Positions 33,801 to 45,180 of a stretch of 64,000 nucleotides of DNA are shown piece after piece. A model generated the notes under the pieces. The model made no database searches and had not been told where the DNA came from. It saw only the letters and a program-made list of their open reading frames with translations. The stretch comes from Astragalus membranaceus (lineage: Eukaryota; Streptophyta; Magnoliopsida; Fabales; Fabaceae), in assembly GCA_039519185.1 (NCBI GenBank), contig CM076851.1, forward strand, positions 96,221,531 to 96,285,530, read 5' to 3'. The number at the start of each line of letters is the position of its first letter. Position 1 is the stretch's first letter. The translations under genes and the position numbers were made by a program.

Positions 33801-34217
33801 TGTTCTGGACTAGACCTTCAGGCCAAACCGATCTAGGGCAGGTCAAAGACCGGCCCATTATCAAGATGGAGGAATCATGACCCGAATCCACTAAGATCAA
33901 CGGTTCAGATCAACCCTCGATGCATCTCGCATGATCAACGGTCGAGATCGACCACGATGATCCAATGGCCAGCGCTGTCCCTCTAACTCTATATAAAGAG
34001 GCATTGTTCCCACTAAGAAGGTTAAGTAATTTTGACCCATATTGTTACTCTGCTCGCACTCTTATTCCACTGACTTGGGCGTCAGAGTGTCATTGCAGGT
34101 ACCACCACCCGGGCAGGACTCTGAGCACGACCAGACATCGCTCACCCAATTAATTCATACATTCGGACTTAGGACTCGACTTCTCTTTCCCGTACCAAGG
34201 TTGAGCACCTCAGTTCA
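33801..34217 (+). repeat. 5' LTR of the gag-only element
   Basis: 417 bp from TGTTCTGGAC to CTCAGTTCA. TATATAAA at 33990-33997 marks the promoter. Dyad-rich GATCAACGG/GGTCGAGATCG motifs lie upstream of the TATA box. Confidence 0.92.
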
Positions 34218-34218
34218 T

Positions 34219-34236
34219 TGGCGCGCTAGGTAGGGG
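34219..34236 (+). promoter_or_regulatory. Primer binding site of the gag-only element
   Basis: TGGCGCGCTAGGTAGGGG, one base beyond the LTR end. The same kind of site (TGGCGCGCC.GGTAGGGG) is known from Tat-lineage elements, which supports a Tat parent. Confidence 0.75.
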
Positions 34237-34269
34237 GACCACTCCAGGCGTTATCCCACCTCTGTTCCT

Positions 34270-35429
34270 ATGGCTCCATGAGGTAGACCACCCCGTCAGA
34301 GGAACCCGCTCTTGCAGAGCGTGTTTGGTATCCCTGACCAACCACAACCAACCCTAGAGGGTGTCCCGGTTACAGTTGAGAACTTTGTTCAAGGCACACA
34401 CTCTGAACCGGCCACCGAAGCAAACATCGTACTACCAGCTAACGTCGTACAGCAGATTCTTGAAATGTTAGCTAAAGTGACTTCGGGCGGGAGTACATCG
34501 CACCCGAACAATGCCGGCAAGACAATCAATCTCCGGTCGAAAGGAGGAATCCATCTAGGCGACATAGATCACCTCCTAGAAGGCATCTCGTCCACCGGTC
34601 CCTACCTCGACGAAGGAATCAAGGAGGGGATCTGACGCCACATAGAACACCACCCTCCTCGACCGATCCAACTTATTGGCCAGAAGAGCCCTCTTACCAA
34701 GAATCTTCATACGACTCGTCTGGGTTACCCTCCCGATCAAGAATCAGATCAGGGGATTAGTATGCCCGCCCTCATTACGAGAATCGGTCGCCAGAACGAC
34801 GGAATCGCTACCAAGGCTCTCTAGGGCGACGTGGTCATCGAGGCCGACGCTTCGAGGACCGACCACCTCGCAGGGAAAGGAGTGGTGTGAGGATGGGACC
34901 CTTTACCCAAGACATTCACGAGTATCTCATCCCTCGTGCCTTGGTAAAACCCCCGTCGGACTTAAGAATGTACAACGGCTTGAAAGACCCCGATGCCCAC
35001 CTGAGATACTTTGATTTGACGATGCAATACCGAGGAGCATACGGGTCGGTCAGGTGCAAGATATTTCCCCTAACTCAAGAGGGGCCGGCCTTGGAATGGT
35101 TCACAGAACTAAGGCCGAACACCATCTCCACTTGGGAACAACTCACTAGGGTTTTTTCCGCCCGTTTTACAGCTTCAAAGGTGAAACCCAAATCGCACGC
35201 AATCCTGAAAACAATCAGACAGGAGTCTGGGGAAACACTCCGCGATTATGTAGAACGATTTAACAAAGAGGCGGGTGACGTAAGAGGACTGGAAGATGGC
35301 ATGAGACTGTCGTTCCTCCGAGATGGACTGCGTATCGGTACTTTGTTTGAAATTGAAGTGGGCGTGAACGAACCACCCGATTTAGAAACTTTCCTGCGCA
35401 GATCTCAGAGATTGATGAACTATGAATAG
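34270..35429 (+). pseudogene. Gag of the gag-only element
   Basis: The start ATG at 34270 is followed by a TGA as fourth codon (34279-34281). The frame then continues (QSVFGIPDQPQP, ANVVQQILEMLAKV) to a stop at 34633. After a frameshift, 34887-35429 encodes the gag domain: FTQDIHEYLIPRALVKPPSD, YNGLKDPDAHLRYFDLTMQY, GPALEWFTEL and LRDYVERFNKEA. It ends with RRSQRLMNYE and a stop. No CCHC knuckle, protease or RT follows. The breaks make this copy non-coding, but the layout shows the family ancestor carried gag alone. Confidence 0.85.
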
Positions 35430-35667
35430 AGGGTGATGGCCACACGAGCAGTCGCAAGGGGAACTACTGAGAGACAACCCCAAGAGGGGCGAACGTCATG
35501 AAAAAGAATAAAATTGTAATAACCGGGCGGGACACTCTTTTTCCCACAGGGTTTCTTATCGAGCATCGCCCGTCCGTCAGTAATAAGACAAGGCATTTTT
35601 CATTACTTTGAGATAAAGTTTATTTCCCTGTTCTTAAAACCCCCTGGAACGAGATCCTGTAAACGCC

Positions 35668-36190
35668 CACGTGAGCCTATGGGGCGAGGTGAGCCTGAAC
35701 CCCGACTCAGTAGACCACCCAGGGCGATCCATGCACAGAGAGCGGGCTACGATTGAGCCACGGATGAGCATATTGGGGGAGGTGAGCCTGAGCTGCGACT
35801 CAGTAGACCACCCAGGGCGATCCATGCACAGAGAGCGGGCTACGATTGAGCCCCACGTGAGCCTATGGAGCGAGGTGAGCCTGATCCGCGACTCAGTAGA
35901 CCACCCAGGGATATCCATGCACAGAGAGAGGACTACGATTGAGCCCTGCGTGAGCCTATGGGGCGAGGTGAGCTTGAGCCACGACTCAGCAGACCACCTA
36001 GGGCGATCCATGCACCGAGAGCGGGCTACGATTGAGCCCCCACGTGAGCCTATGGGGCGAGGTGAGCCTGAGCCGTGACTCAGTAGACCACCCAGGGCGA
36101 TCCATGCACAGAGCGGGCTACGATTGAGCCCCGCGTGAGCCTATGGGGAGAGGTGAGCCTGAGCCGCTACTCAGTAGACCACCCAGAAGG
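35668..36190 (+). repeat. 93-bp tandem array between gag and 3' LTR
   Basis: About six head-to-tail units of 91-94 bp. The landmark GGTGAGCCTGA recurs at 35688, 35781, 35874, 35967, 36061 and 36152. Units share CTCAGTAGACCACCCAGGG, TCCATGCACAGAGAGCGGGC and TACGATTGAGCC. Three units carry CACGTG. Because 93 is a multiple of three, long frames stay open by chance. Tandem arrays near the 3' LTR are known from Tat elements. Confidence 0.93.
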
Positions 36191-36325
36191 TCGAGCATGC
36201 TTGGACGAGCTAAGCTACCCGTTGAAGGCCGCTCCACTGGGCGCAGGTGACCGCGCAACAACTAGGCCACTCCACTGGGGGGAAAACGTTCTCCAGTGGC
36301 GGACGACTTCGGCTTAGGGGGCAAC

Positions 36326-36742
36326 TGTTCTGGACTGGACCTTCAGCCCAAATCGATCCGGGGTAGGTCAAAGACCGGCCCATTATCAAGATGGAGGAAT
36401 CATGACCCGAATCCACTAAGATCAACGGCTCAGATCAACCCTCGCTGCATCTCGCATGATCAGCGGTCGAGATCGACCACGATGATCCAATGGCCAGCGT
36501 TGTCCCTCTAACTCTATATAAAGAGGCATTGTTCCCACTAAGAAGGTTAAGTAATTTTGACCCATATTGTTACTCTGCTCGCACTCTTATTCCACTGACT
36601 TGGGCGTCGAAGTGTCATTGCAGGTACCACCACCCGGGCAGGACTCTGAGCACGACCAGACATCACTCACCCAATCAATTCATACATTCAGACTTAGGAC
36701 TCGACTTCTCTTGCCCGTACCAAGGTCAAGCACCTTAGTTCA
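36326..36742 (+). repeat. 3' LTR of the gag-only element
   Basis: 417 bp, same borders as the 5' LTR, with TATATAAA at 36515-36522, followed by the GTATT duplication. Confidence 0.92.
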
Positions 36743-37252
36743 GTATTCAATGCACGCGGACACACAGTGTTGGAGCGGTTAAGGTCAACGAACAGAAGAC
36801 GCCTTGGAAATAGGAATGACTAGGGTTTACCCCACTAACTCGTGTTAGTGAGGTCATGGAGAAATGGCTTCGATTTTCTAGGGATTAAGATTAATTATAG
36901 TCGTTGATCTTAGTTAATCCAATGGTGAGAAGATGTAGGCTCGGATAGTGGCCAATGAAGGCTCATGTATATATATAGTAGGACTTGTACATTTCGAAGG
37001 AGACATCAATCAATCAAACTACTATTTTTCTCGCACTTTACTTTATCCTTTACAGTTTTCTTAGTTTGTAGATAATCCAAGCCACACGTCCCTCTCACCT
37101 AACCTAATACTCTTTGAAGGAGTTAGAGAATCCATAGTCGAGGAACAGAGTTCCTTCATCGATGTAATTGCTTGAAGAAACAGAGGAATCGAAATTGTTC
37201 AAACCCTGGCCGATGCCATCACTCGGAATAAAGTGTTTGACAACAACAAAAT

Positions 37253-38573
37253 TGGCACGCCCGGTGGAATAGACACAGGTAAAGAAACCTTTGAGTTTAG
37301 TTCGCCTGACCTGGATTATCATTGGCGTATGTATTTATGCTCTGGCCGAAGCCTAAGCATGGAACTGAACTCCGCATCCAAAAAGACGGTTACAGCTAAG
37401 GCTAAGAACACAGAGCCAACGGGTACGTCCGGGGCCGCTCCTCATGCAGTAATCATGGAACTCAATGATCAGTGGCAGTCGATTGACGAAGAACATGTGG
37501 TGATGACCACGTCGTTCATCAGCAGCAGATAGACACGGGAGTTCATGATATTATGTATCGAGTCTCCAAACAACTGGCTGACATAGTTAAACCTTAGCCG
37601 CACAATGAAGTGCAACAGGTCAAAGAGCCGAAGCAGAGACATACTACACAAGCCAGTAGCGCGATTAGTCTTGGCATTCCCGGCCATCCACAGGGAGGAC
37701 AACCTGGTCCAACAGGGAGCGTGCAAGAGGCTCCACTATATACTGGTGTAGCAGGACCTCAGCAGGAACCTTTTCATGTTCTCATGGGAAGCGTGCAATA
37801 GGTTCAGCCATATGGTAATATGGCTGAGTCTGAGCATGAACTTTCTCATTAGGTAAATCTTAATCATGTATTTCCTCATCCATGTAATTTTGCCAACGCC
37901 AACACTAGGAGGCAATTTATGGCGAATGTTACTAATTTGGCCAGTCTTCAAAATGGACAGGTACAAATGGCTAGGAGGTCGCCCCGAGGCTATGAGTTCG
38001 ATAGGTTTACCACAGGAATCATTCTTTGGGTGTCCTGTGATGGCTAACCATCAACCCTACGTAGGGGGAAAGCCTTTGGCCCAGAGTTAGGGCTCAGCAG
38101 GTTAGGCGAATACTACCCGAATCAGCAGCCATGTTTCCCGAACCCACCTGTATCAGTTAGTTTTCCACGTACTCAATCGTATCCTGAAGAACTCTTGCCA
38201 TTTCTGGTGGGTTCACAGTCATCCCCACATATGACTGGTACTTCTGTCGAGCAGCCATGGAATCAAACTCCACCATGCCAGAATAGCTAGACATTTGCTC
38301 AAAGAAGTGGCTTTGCTAACCTCGGCCAAGTGATGCATGTGCAGCAATGCGTTAGTAGTCCACCTCAGGTACCACCGCAGCCAGAGATGCAAGGTCCCCC
38401 ATATGCAATGTGGCGTTCAACTGTTCCAACCGAGCTTTGGCCCTCGGGGTCTGAACCTTGGATTCGAACCTGATAGCTTACACCAACAAGAAGTTCTTTG
38501 GTGTGAAGTTGAAACCGCTTGACAGGCCGGTATACAGGAAGCCTTACTCTGAATGGGTGGACACCCTTCGTTT
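37253..38573 (+). pseudogene. PBS and gag remnant of element G
   Basis: TGGCACGCCCGGTGG at 37253 is a PBS-like site seven bases or so beyond the LTR. The following sequence encodes hydrophilic, proline/glutamine-rich fragments (SASKKTVTAKAKNTEPTGTS, HPQGGQPGPTG, VPPQPEMQGPPYAMWRS) interrupted by stops and shifts, ending with YRKPYSEWVDTL. This is the character of a gypsy gag N-terminus, but I cannot place it precisely. What follows, 38574-38670, is unrecognised. Confidence 0.5.
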
Positions 38574-38670
38574 TTTATTCGACCACTACACCACCGATAC
38601 CATCAGAATCGCCATTAAAATCCGACCAGACCCCTGAAATTTTCTCCGCCAGAAACGCCGTCACGAGCCT

Positions 38671-40562
38671 TGATAAGCCTATTTTTAGAGTCTTTTTAAT
38701 TGTTATTTTTATTAAGTTTTTTTTATTTTAATATATTTTTTTGAGCTATTTTACTACAAATGTTTACTTTTTATTTTCAGGTTTTATTTTGAAGCAAAAG
38801 AGAAAATATGAGCTAAAATGAAGAACAAAGAAAATATTTGAGGAGGAACAATTTTTTAGACAGCACTAGGCACTCTACAGGGCGCCAAGGAGCAGCACAG
38901 CGCAAAACTGGCGCAGGACAGTGCGCCAAGGGCGCCAAGGAGTAGCAGCAGCGCAAACTGGCGCAGGACAGGGCGACAAGGGCGCCAAGGAGCAGCAGCA
39001 GCGCAAAACTGGCGCAGGAAAGGGCGCTAAGAAGCAGTCAATTTTGGCTGCGGTCACTTGCTGATGGCCATCTTTGCCAACTTGATTTTTCACTTCTTTT
39101 TGACCATTTTGCCCCTCCACTCAAAGTGCTTTGTCCACTTGTTGATGGCTATCTTTGCCAACTTGAGTTCACACTTCTTTTTGACTATTTTGCCCCTCCA
39201 CTCAAGTGCTTTGTCCACTTCTTGATGGCTATCTTTGCCAAACTTGAAATGACTATTTTGCCCCTCCACTCAAGTGCATTGTCCCTCATATTTTCCTATA
39301 AATAGGACCTTGATCCTCACTTGTAAGAGAGCTTGAATTGTGTTAGAAAATCACTCTCAAAAACTCTCTAAGATTCATGACTTCAATTTACTCTTCATGT
39401 TCTTTATGATTCTTGCTTATTTACTTGCTTGCCCTTTTAATTCTTGCTTATTTACTTTCTTGCCCTTTTAATTCTTGCTTATTTACTTTCTTGCCCTTTT
39501 AATTCTTGCTCTTTTACTTTCTTGCTTATTTACTTTCTTGCTCTTTTAATTCTTCCTCTTTTACTTTCTTGCCCTTTTACTTTCTCGCTCTTTTACTTTC
39601 TTGCCCTTTTACTTTCTCGCTCTTTTACTTTCTTGCCCTTTTACTTTCTTGCTCTTTTACTTTTCCAAGTCATTTAAATTCCTTGCAATTTACTTTTTAA
39701 GCAATTTTCTTTCTTGTCATTTACAATTCCGCTATTTATAATTTTGCAATTTTCTCAATTCCTAACATTTATTTTCTTGCCATTCTAACATCTAATTCCT
39801 AACTCATTTACACATTCCGCAACTTATCGCTTTCTTTACAATTCTTGCAATTTACACATTCCGCAACTTATCGCTTTCTTTACAAATTCTTGCAATTTAC
39901 AAATATGCAATCTTCCTCTTCTCCTCTTTTGTCTACACTGATCATGAGTGAGTAGACTTTCTTAGCCTTGGGGTTTTTGGCAACCATCAAATGATGGCTT
40001 CCTACTAATTAATTCCCGAGACTATTCTCCACCCTAATCGCTTTGTATTTTTAAATCTAATTTCATCATTTTTCATTATTATTTCAAAACACCACACGAT
40101 GTACCGAAAGGGGAAGTGTGGTTGTTGGATCTATGAAATTAGACAATAAAATCAACACATGAAAATAGTTTTGGTTTTATTGAGACACGAAAAGGTCTTT
40201 GCTTAATGGGTTCTAATAATAATCAACCATGAAAATAGACTTGATAATTAGTTTAGAACACGTGTTTGTATTCCGAAAGGAAACTCTTGCTACAACCGTC
40301 GCCTTGTCTTAAGAAATATATCGTTCTTTAAACTGGAAAATAGTCGAAAGGATTAATAACGGAAACCTTATCATTTCGATGAAACTAATACCCCAAGTCT
40401 CTTTTTATCTTAAAAACATCAACAAAAACATTCCTTCTTTCTAAAAAGACTTTCTTTTCAGTTAATCAACTTTGGAAAATTAAATTGATAATCACCTAGG
40501 CTCTCCCTGTGGATCGATAACTCTTTTATTACGCGACAAGACCGTGCACTTGCGGCCTATCA
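38671..40562 (+). repeat. 5' LTR of element A
   Basis: 1892 bp. From the left: an AT-rich start, a GGCGCC-rich repeat (38875-39033), three roughly 80-bp repeats with GATGGCTATCTTTGCC (39060-39290), TATAAATA at 39297-39304, a long CTTGCCCTTTTA-type pyrimidine-rich repeat (39410-39670), and a conserved 3' end, ACTTGCGGCCTATCA. It is very similar to the 3' LTR by eye, so insertion was probably recent. Confidence 0.93.
38875..39290 (+). repeat. U3 tandem repeats upstream of the TATA box, element A
   Basis: A 38875-39033 block of GGGCGCCAAGGAGCAGCAGC and GCGCAAAACTGGCGCAGGAC units (about 50 bp) is followed by three 79-82-bp units, with landmarks at about 39063, 39145 and 39224. The same arrangement occurs in the 3' LTR (57230-57640), with one extra GCGCC motif. 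Position directly upstream of the promoter suggests an enhancer-like role, which is inference. Confidence 0.85.
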
Positions 40563-40568
40563 ATTTTT

Positions 40569-40586
40569 TGGCGCCGTTGCCGGGGA
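40569..40586 (+). promoter_or_regulatory. Primer binding site, tRNA-Asp, element A
   Basis: TGGCGCCGTTGCCGGGGA is the complement of the 3' end of plant tRNA-Asp(GUC) including CCA, six bases after the LTR end. It primes minus-strand DNA synthesis. Confidence 0.9.
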
Positions 40587-40673
40587 GGCAGTGATATTAA
40601 TTAAGTTTTTCGAAACCGGTTAGACTGAAGTTTTATTTTCTTTATTTTTACTTTTTCTTCTCTTGTCCCTCGA

Positions 40674-42308
40674 ATGCGAAGAACCAGAAGTTTCGGAGAA
40701 ACTGTTCAACAAATTCCCGAAATCGAAAGGTTCTTACATAGAAGGAGGAGAGAAATTCCCGATAACCAAATGGCGGCTAATGAAAATCGTGCTCTCAAAG
40801 AGTACGCAACACCTTCAGCAGAACCATCGGCTGTCATTGTACATCCAAATGTGGAAGCAAATAATTTTGAACTCAAATCATCTCTGCTTTCAATGGTTCA
40901 ACTAAACCAATTTTCTGGTTCTCCCACAGAGGACCCAAATCTTCATATTTCAATTTTTCTGGAATACTGTGGAACTCTCAAATTAAACGGGGTACCTCAA
41001 GATGCCATAAGACTAAAGCTCTTCCCTTTTTCATTAAGGGATAGAGCAAGAGCATGGCTACATTCTTTGCCTTCGGAATCCATTACCAGCTGGGGCCAAT
41101 TAAAACAAGCTTTTCTTGCTAGGTTCTTTCCCCCAAGTAAAACAGCTCAAATGAGAAGTCAAATTACTCGATTTTCTCAAAACGACGGGGAATCTCTTTA
41201 TGATGCTTGGGAACGTTTCAAAGAAATGTTAAGGCTATGCCCCCATCATGGACTAGAGAAATGGCTCGTTGTTCACACATTTTATAATGGATTACAATAT
41301 GCAACAAGAATGACTGTTGATGCAGCTGCAGGTGGAGCTTTGATGAACAAAATTTTTACTGAAGCTTATGCACTCATTGAAGATATGGCTCAAAACCATT
41401 GTCAATGGGCAAGTGAGCGAGCCATAACAGATAAACCAGCATCATCAAAAGAGCCAGGTAAGTATGAAATATCTGCTGTTGATCATCTTGCCTCAAAAGT
41501 GGACGCACTTTTTCAACAATTTGAAAAATTAAATGTAAGTGCCGTCTCACAAACTTTTTCTCCTACTACTCCACCATGTGAATTATGTGGGGTTGTTGGC
41601 CATATTGGAGCTGAATGCCAGCTTGAGGCATCTAGTACTGGAAATGAGCATGTTAACTATGCTCAAAAAGGAAGATCCCTTTTCAAATACTTATAATCCT
41701 GGGTGGAGGAATCATCCAAATTTTTCTTATAAAAATCCTCCACCCAATCCAGCGCCTAGACCACCCCTGGTTTTCAGAATCAAAGGGTTTTTAACAACCC
41801 ACAAAACAACCCGCAAAAGTCGAACTTGGAACTTTTGATGGAAAAATTTGTGTCATCTCCAACAAAACAAAATGAAGAATTCAAAAATCAAACTGGTTAT
41901 TTGAATGACACACTTATCAAATTAGTATCAAAAGTCGACTCTATTGCCACTCATAATAAAATGCTTGAAAATCAAATAACTCAAGTGGCAACACAGGTGG
42001 CTTCATCCTCTAAGTCTTCGGGGGTATTTCCTGAGCAACCAGAACAAAATCCAAATGGCCAAATAAATGCCGTCACCCTTAGAAGCGGAAAACAATTAGA
42101 GGAACCAAGAGCAAACCAAGAAAAAATTGTGAGTGAAAAACATAATTTACCATGTGAGCAAGAAGAGAAAGAAAAAGAGAAAGAACTAGAAAAAGAAAGA
42201 GAAGAACCATACATCCCCCCACCACCATACAAACCACCCATTCCTTTTCCCCAAAGATTTGCAAAAAACAAACTACGAGCAATTCAAAAGGTTTGTCGAC
42301 TTGCTTAA
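40674..42308 (+). pseudogene. Gag of element A
   Basis: The start is ATG 40674 (MRRTRSFGETVQ), about 90 bp after the PBS. The gag domain spans residues of about 75-240 (FSGSPTEDPNLHISIFLEYC, RLKLFPFSLRDRARAWLHSL, WGQLKQAFLARFFPP). A CCHC knuckle, CELCGVVGHIGAEC (CX2CX4HX4C), lies near residue 305. The frame breaks at an A-run near 41665 and again near 41770-41820, then continues in 41826-42308 (SKVDSIATHNKMLENQITQV, NAVTLRSGKQLEEP) with a Lys/Glu-rich stretch and PPPPYKPPIPFPQR. The breaks prevent a single gag product. Confidence 0.87.
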
Positions 42309-42309
42309 A

Positions 42310-42938
42310 AAGCTTTACATCAACGTTCCTTTAAATGATGCATTGTCTCAAATGCCGTCTTATTCTAAATTTTTGAAAGAATTTTATCCAAGAAAAGAAA
42401 AATAGCGACTATGAGACGATTGCATTAACAGAAGAATGTAGTGCAATTATCCAGAACAAGCTGCCACAAAAGATCAAAGATCCAGGTAGTTTTTCCATAC
42501 CTTGTGTAATTGGAAGTGAAACTATAAACAGAGTAATGTGCGATCTAGGAGCCACCGTAAGTTTGATGCCTCTTTCTCTTTGCAAAAGACTAGGGATAGG
42601 TGAACTTAAACCCACAAAAATGACAATACAGTTGGCAGATCGTTCCGTTAAATACCCCACTGGAATCTTAGAGGATGTCCCTATCAAGGTAGGGCAAACT
42701 TTTATACCGGTGGATTTTGTTGTAATGGAAATTGAAGAAGACTCCCAAATTCCTATTCTTCTAGGGAGGCCTTTTTTAGCTACTGCAGGGGCAATAATTG
42801 ACGTTAAAAACGGTAAGTTGGTTTTTAATGTAGGGGATGAAAAGGTTGAGTTTGAAGTTTCAAACTTCATGAGGAGTCCGTCTGTAAAGGACTCATGCTG
42901 CAGGATTGATATTGTAGACTATTGTGCGAGACTGCTCT
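42310..42938 (+). pseudogene. Protease of element A
   Basis: After gag, sequence such as LKKLYINVPLNDALSQMPSY and ALTEECSAIIQNKLP leads into the retropepsin CDLGATVSLMPLSLCKRLG (42539 onward), with catalytic Asp in DLGA as is usual for Athila. LADRSVKYPTGILEDVPIKV and IPILLGRPFLATAGAIIDV follow. A stop near 42403 and frame changes break the connection to gag. The protease core itself (42536-42938) is open. Confidence 0.85.
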
Positions 42939-43863
42939 TTAGCATCATCTTCACAAGATAGTCTGGAAGATTGCCTTTTAGGCAACACAGATACAAATGC
43001 AGTAGAGGAAACCCAATTCTACATAAAACTTTTAGATGAGAATCCACCATCACAAAAATTGGGTACTGAAACTTTGGGTGAGGGAAAACCTCGACCTCTC
43101 CCAAAAGAAGCACCAAAAATAGAACTGAAGCCCTTACCAGCATCTCTCAGGTATGAGTTTCTTGGCCCTAATTCTACTTTTCCAGTAATTGTAAATGCAG
43201 AACTAAAACAAAATGAGACTGAAAAATTTCTTAATGTTCTTAAAAAGTATCCCAAAGCCATAGGGTATACTATTGAGGACATTAAAGGAATAAATCCATC
43301 AATCTGCATACACAGAATACTACTGGAAGAGGACTATAAACCTTCTATCGAGCATCAAAGAAGATTAAACCCAAACATGAAAGAGGTTGTTAAAAAGGAA
43401 GTTTTAAAACTCCTTGATGCTGGGATAATATATCCTATTTCCGATAGTAAGTGGGTTAGTCCTGTTCAAGTAGTACCTAAGAAGGGAGGCTTAACAGTTA
43501 TTAAAAATGAAAAGGATGAATGCATTTCTACAAGGACAATTACGGGATGGAGAATGTGTATTGATTACAGAAAGCTTAACAAAGCTACCCGGAAAGATCA
43601 CTTCCCTCTCCCGTTCATTGATCAAATGCTAGAAAGGTTAGCACAACACTCACATTTCTGCTATTTGGATGGTTATTCGGGATTTTTCCAAATTCCCATC
43701 CACCTTAGCGACCAAGAAAAAACAACTTTCACATGTCCTTTTGGCACTTATGCCTATAGAAGGATGCCCTTTGGTCTATGTAATGCTCCTACTACCTTTC
43801 AAAGGTATATGATGCCCATATTCTCAGACTTTGTTGAAAACATAATGGAAGTGTTTATGGATG
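42924..43863 (+). pseudogene. RT N-terminal half of element A, cut at FMDD
   Basis: The open frame includes the linker, then DAGIIYPISDSKWVSPVQVV, GWRMCIDYRKLNKATRKDHF, CYLDGYSGFFQIPIHLSDQE, FGTYAYRRMPFGLCNAPTTF and MEVFMD. Element B begins immediately after FMD, at 43864, and RT resumes at 53929 with the duplicated bases and DFSVHG. The first three quarters of RT are therefore intact and the catalytic motif is physically split. Confidence 0.93.
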
Positions 43864-45142
43864 TGTTAAGACTTTTGGCAAGTGTACCAATTGTCGTCGC
43901 AAGTAATAAAATACGGTAAGTAACCGGTCGATTCCACAGGGATTGCGCGTTGAAAACAATAGCAAAGTTGTAAATTCTTAGATTGTAAAGGTTTGGTAAT
44001 TTGAGTAACAGTAACAGTACACAAACGTGATTTAAGAATACGAGAAAAACGACTAGGGATCGAATCCTCTCACCTCGCCTATCACATGAACCTTAGCCAA
44101 TTCAAGTTAATTATTCAATTTCTAGATTCAATTCACTAATTAAGGTCAAGGGCAATTCCTTGCCTCAAGACCCCTATTACCCTAAGAGTGACCCTAATTC
44201 CTTAGGTGAGACATGCCAAAGGGTAATGCATTAAGATCGAGAATTTTACACGAATTCACCTAAGCCATCACATATCCCTATGCTGATTACTAGCAGATGA
44301 TCTAACTACCCAATTTCCAGCTACTAATTCATATTCCTATGCAATCACTAGCCTGGATCGTCACAATTATCATATGTAATTGAAAAGCATTAAGAGCATA
44401 GGTAATTAGACAAAGTAAATCGAATAACAACTGAATTGATTAGAACAATGGTTCACAAGATAGGGTTGGGAGATTCATCTCTCCCTAATCTAAGCAAATT
44501 AGTTACAATCCATCCTAAGAGTAGAAACCAACATAAAATAGAAAACAAACATAAAGGAAGACATTAGAACCTTCAATCCCTTGTTCCCAAGTGGTGAGAA
44601 GGCCCCAAAATCGCACCCTCCAGCTGCTCCAAAATGTGGCTCAGATCCCAAGACGAAGTCCCTGTGAAAAACGCTGAAACTGCTTTAAAAACCCTAATTT
44701 TCGCTCACCATCGCGACGCGGCCCGTGCCCGTCGCGTCGCGAAATAGGACAGAAACATCTGGCTTCGCAAAACTCCTCCTGGTCGCATCGCGAACCCTCC
44801 TGGTCGCGACGCGATATTAAACAGAAAGTCCTGGCTTTGCAAAATTCCTCCTGGTCGCGTCGCGAACCCTCCTGGTCGCGACGCGATATTGAGCAGAAAT
44901 CAAATCCCTCCATTTTGCTGCATTTTCGGGCAAGTGTCTGGTTCGCCGAATGATGCCACAACCAACTAGAGGTCTTCAAGTCCAATTTAGCTCCAAAAGT
45001 GAAGGAATTATTTACAAATGAACTTCCTACTACAATTATCTAAAACTAGAATAAATCCCAGATAATGACTGTGATACAATGAAAAACCTGCACAATTGGT
45101 CCTAAAAATGCCTAACTTACATCATATGATTGAGAGTCAACA
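43864..45142 (-). repeat. 3' LTR of element B
   Basis: 1279 bp; TGTTAAGAC to GTCAACA on the plus strand (TGTTGAC to CTTAACA in element sense). It contains a cluster of TCGCGACGCGA/TCGCGTCGCGA palindromes at 44710-44890. The 5' LTR is about 24 bp shorter, partly because one palindrome-bearing repeat is missing. Confidence 0.92.
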
Positions 45143-45180
45143 CAACGCCAAACTTAAACTTTTGCTTGTCCTCAAGCAAA
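45143..45180 (-). promoter_or_regulatory. Polypurine tract and AGGA-loop hairpin, element B
   Basis: In element sense, TTTGCTTG-AGGA-CAAGCAAA (45180-45161) forms an 8-bp stem with an AGGA loop. It is followed by AGTTTAAGTTTGGCGTTG and then the 3' LTR. The purine-rich part would prime plus-strand DNA synthesis. A similar hairpin precedes the tract of element A. Confidence 0.7.

Larger units (their letters stand above)
33801..36742 (+). mobile_element. Gag-only LTR retrotransposon (TR-GAG type)
   Basis: A complete 2942-bp element: two 417-bp LTRs (33801-34217 and 36326-36742), a perfect 5-bp target-site duplication GTATT (33796-33800 and 36743-36747), a PBS at 34219, a purine-rich TTAGGGGGCAAC just before the 3' LTR, and only a gag gene between, without protease or pol. 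A 93-bp tandem array lies between gag and the 3' LTR. By eye the LTRs differ at about 19 positions, so it is not a very young insertion. Movement would need pol from another element, probably a Tat relative. Confidence 0.92.
33502..38573 (+). mobile_element. Truncated gypsy element G (LTR, leader, gag)
   Basis: An LTR of about 0.8 kb runs from TGTTGGCCGAGGG (33502) to TTTGACAACA (about 37245-37248), interrupted at 33800/36743 by the gag-only element. It has a TATATATATAG at about 36968 and is followed by a PBS-like TGGCACGCCCGGTGG (37253). A proline-rich, stop-filled gag remnant continues to about 38570, ending in YRKPYSEWVDTLRF. The rest is absent; the next sequence is the target of element A at 38671. 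No right LTR was found. Confidence 0.65.

Noticed and set aside
35671..36078. ORF with a 31-residue repeat
   Set aside because: It is the 93-bp tandem array read as protein; the unit is a multiple of three and no domain is present.
35668..36190. CRISPR-like array
   Set aside because: The units are contiguous and similar over their full 93 bp with no unique spacers, and the genome is a plant nuclear genome.
37233..37532. Host gene in the element G region
   Set aside because: It directly follows an LTR end and PBS-like site and is broken by stops, fitting a degenerate gag.
39444..39700. Hydrophobic ORFs (LLSCPFTF-type repeats) in LTRs at 7496-7871, 39444-39700 and 57807-58135
   Set aside because: They are translations of a CTTGCCCTTTTA pyrimidine-rich repeat in the LTR downstream of the TATA box.
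40663..40905. Alternative ORF overlapping the gag start of element A
   Set aside because: It is a different-frame shadow; the frame from 40674 contains the gag domain and CCHC knuckle.
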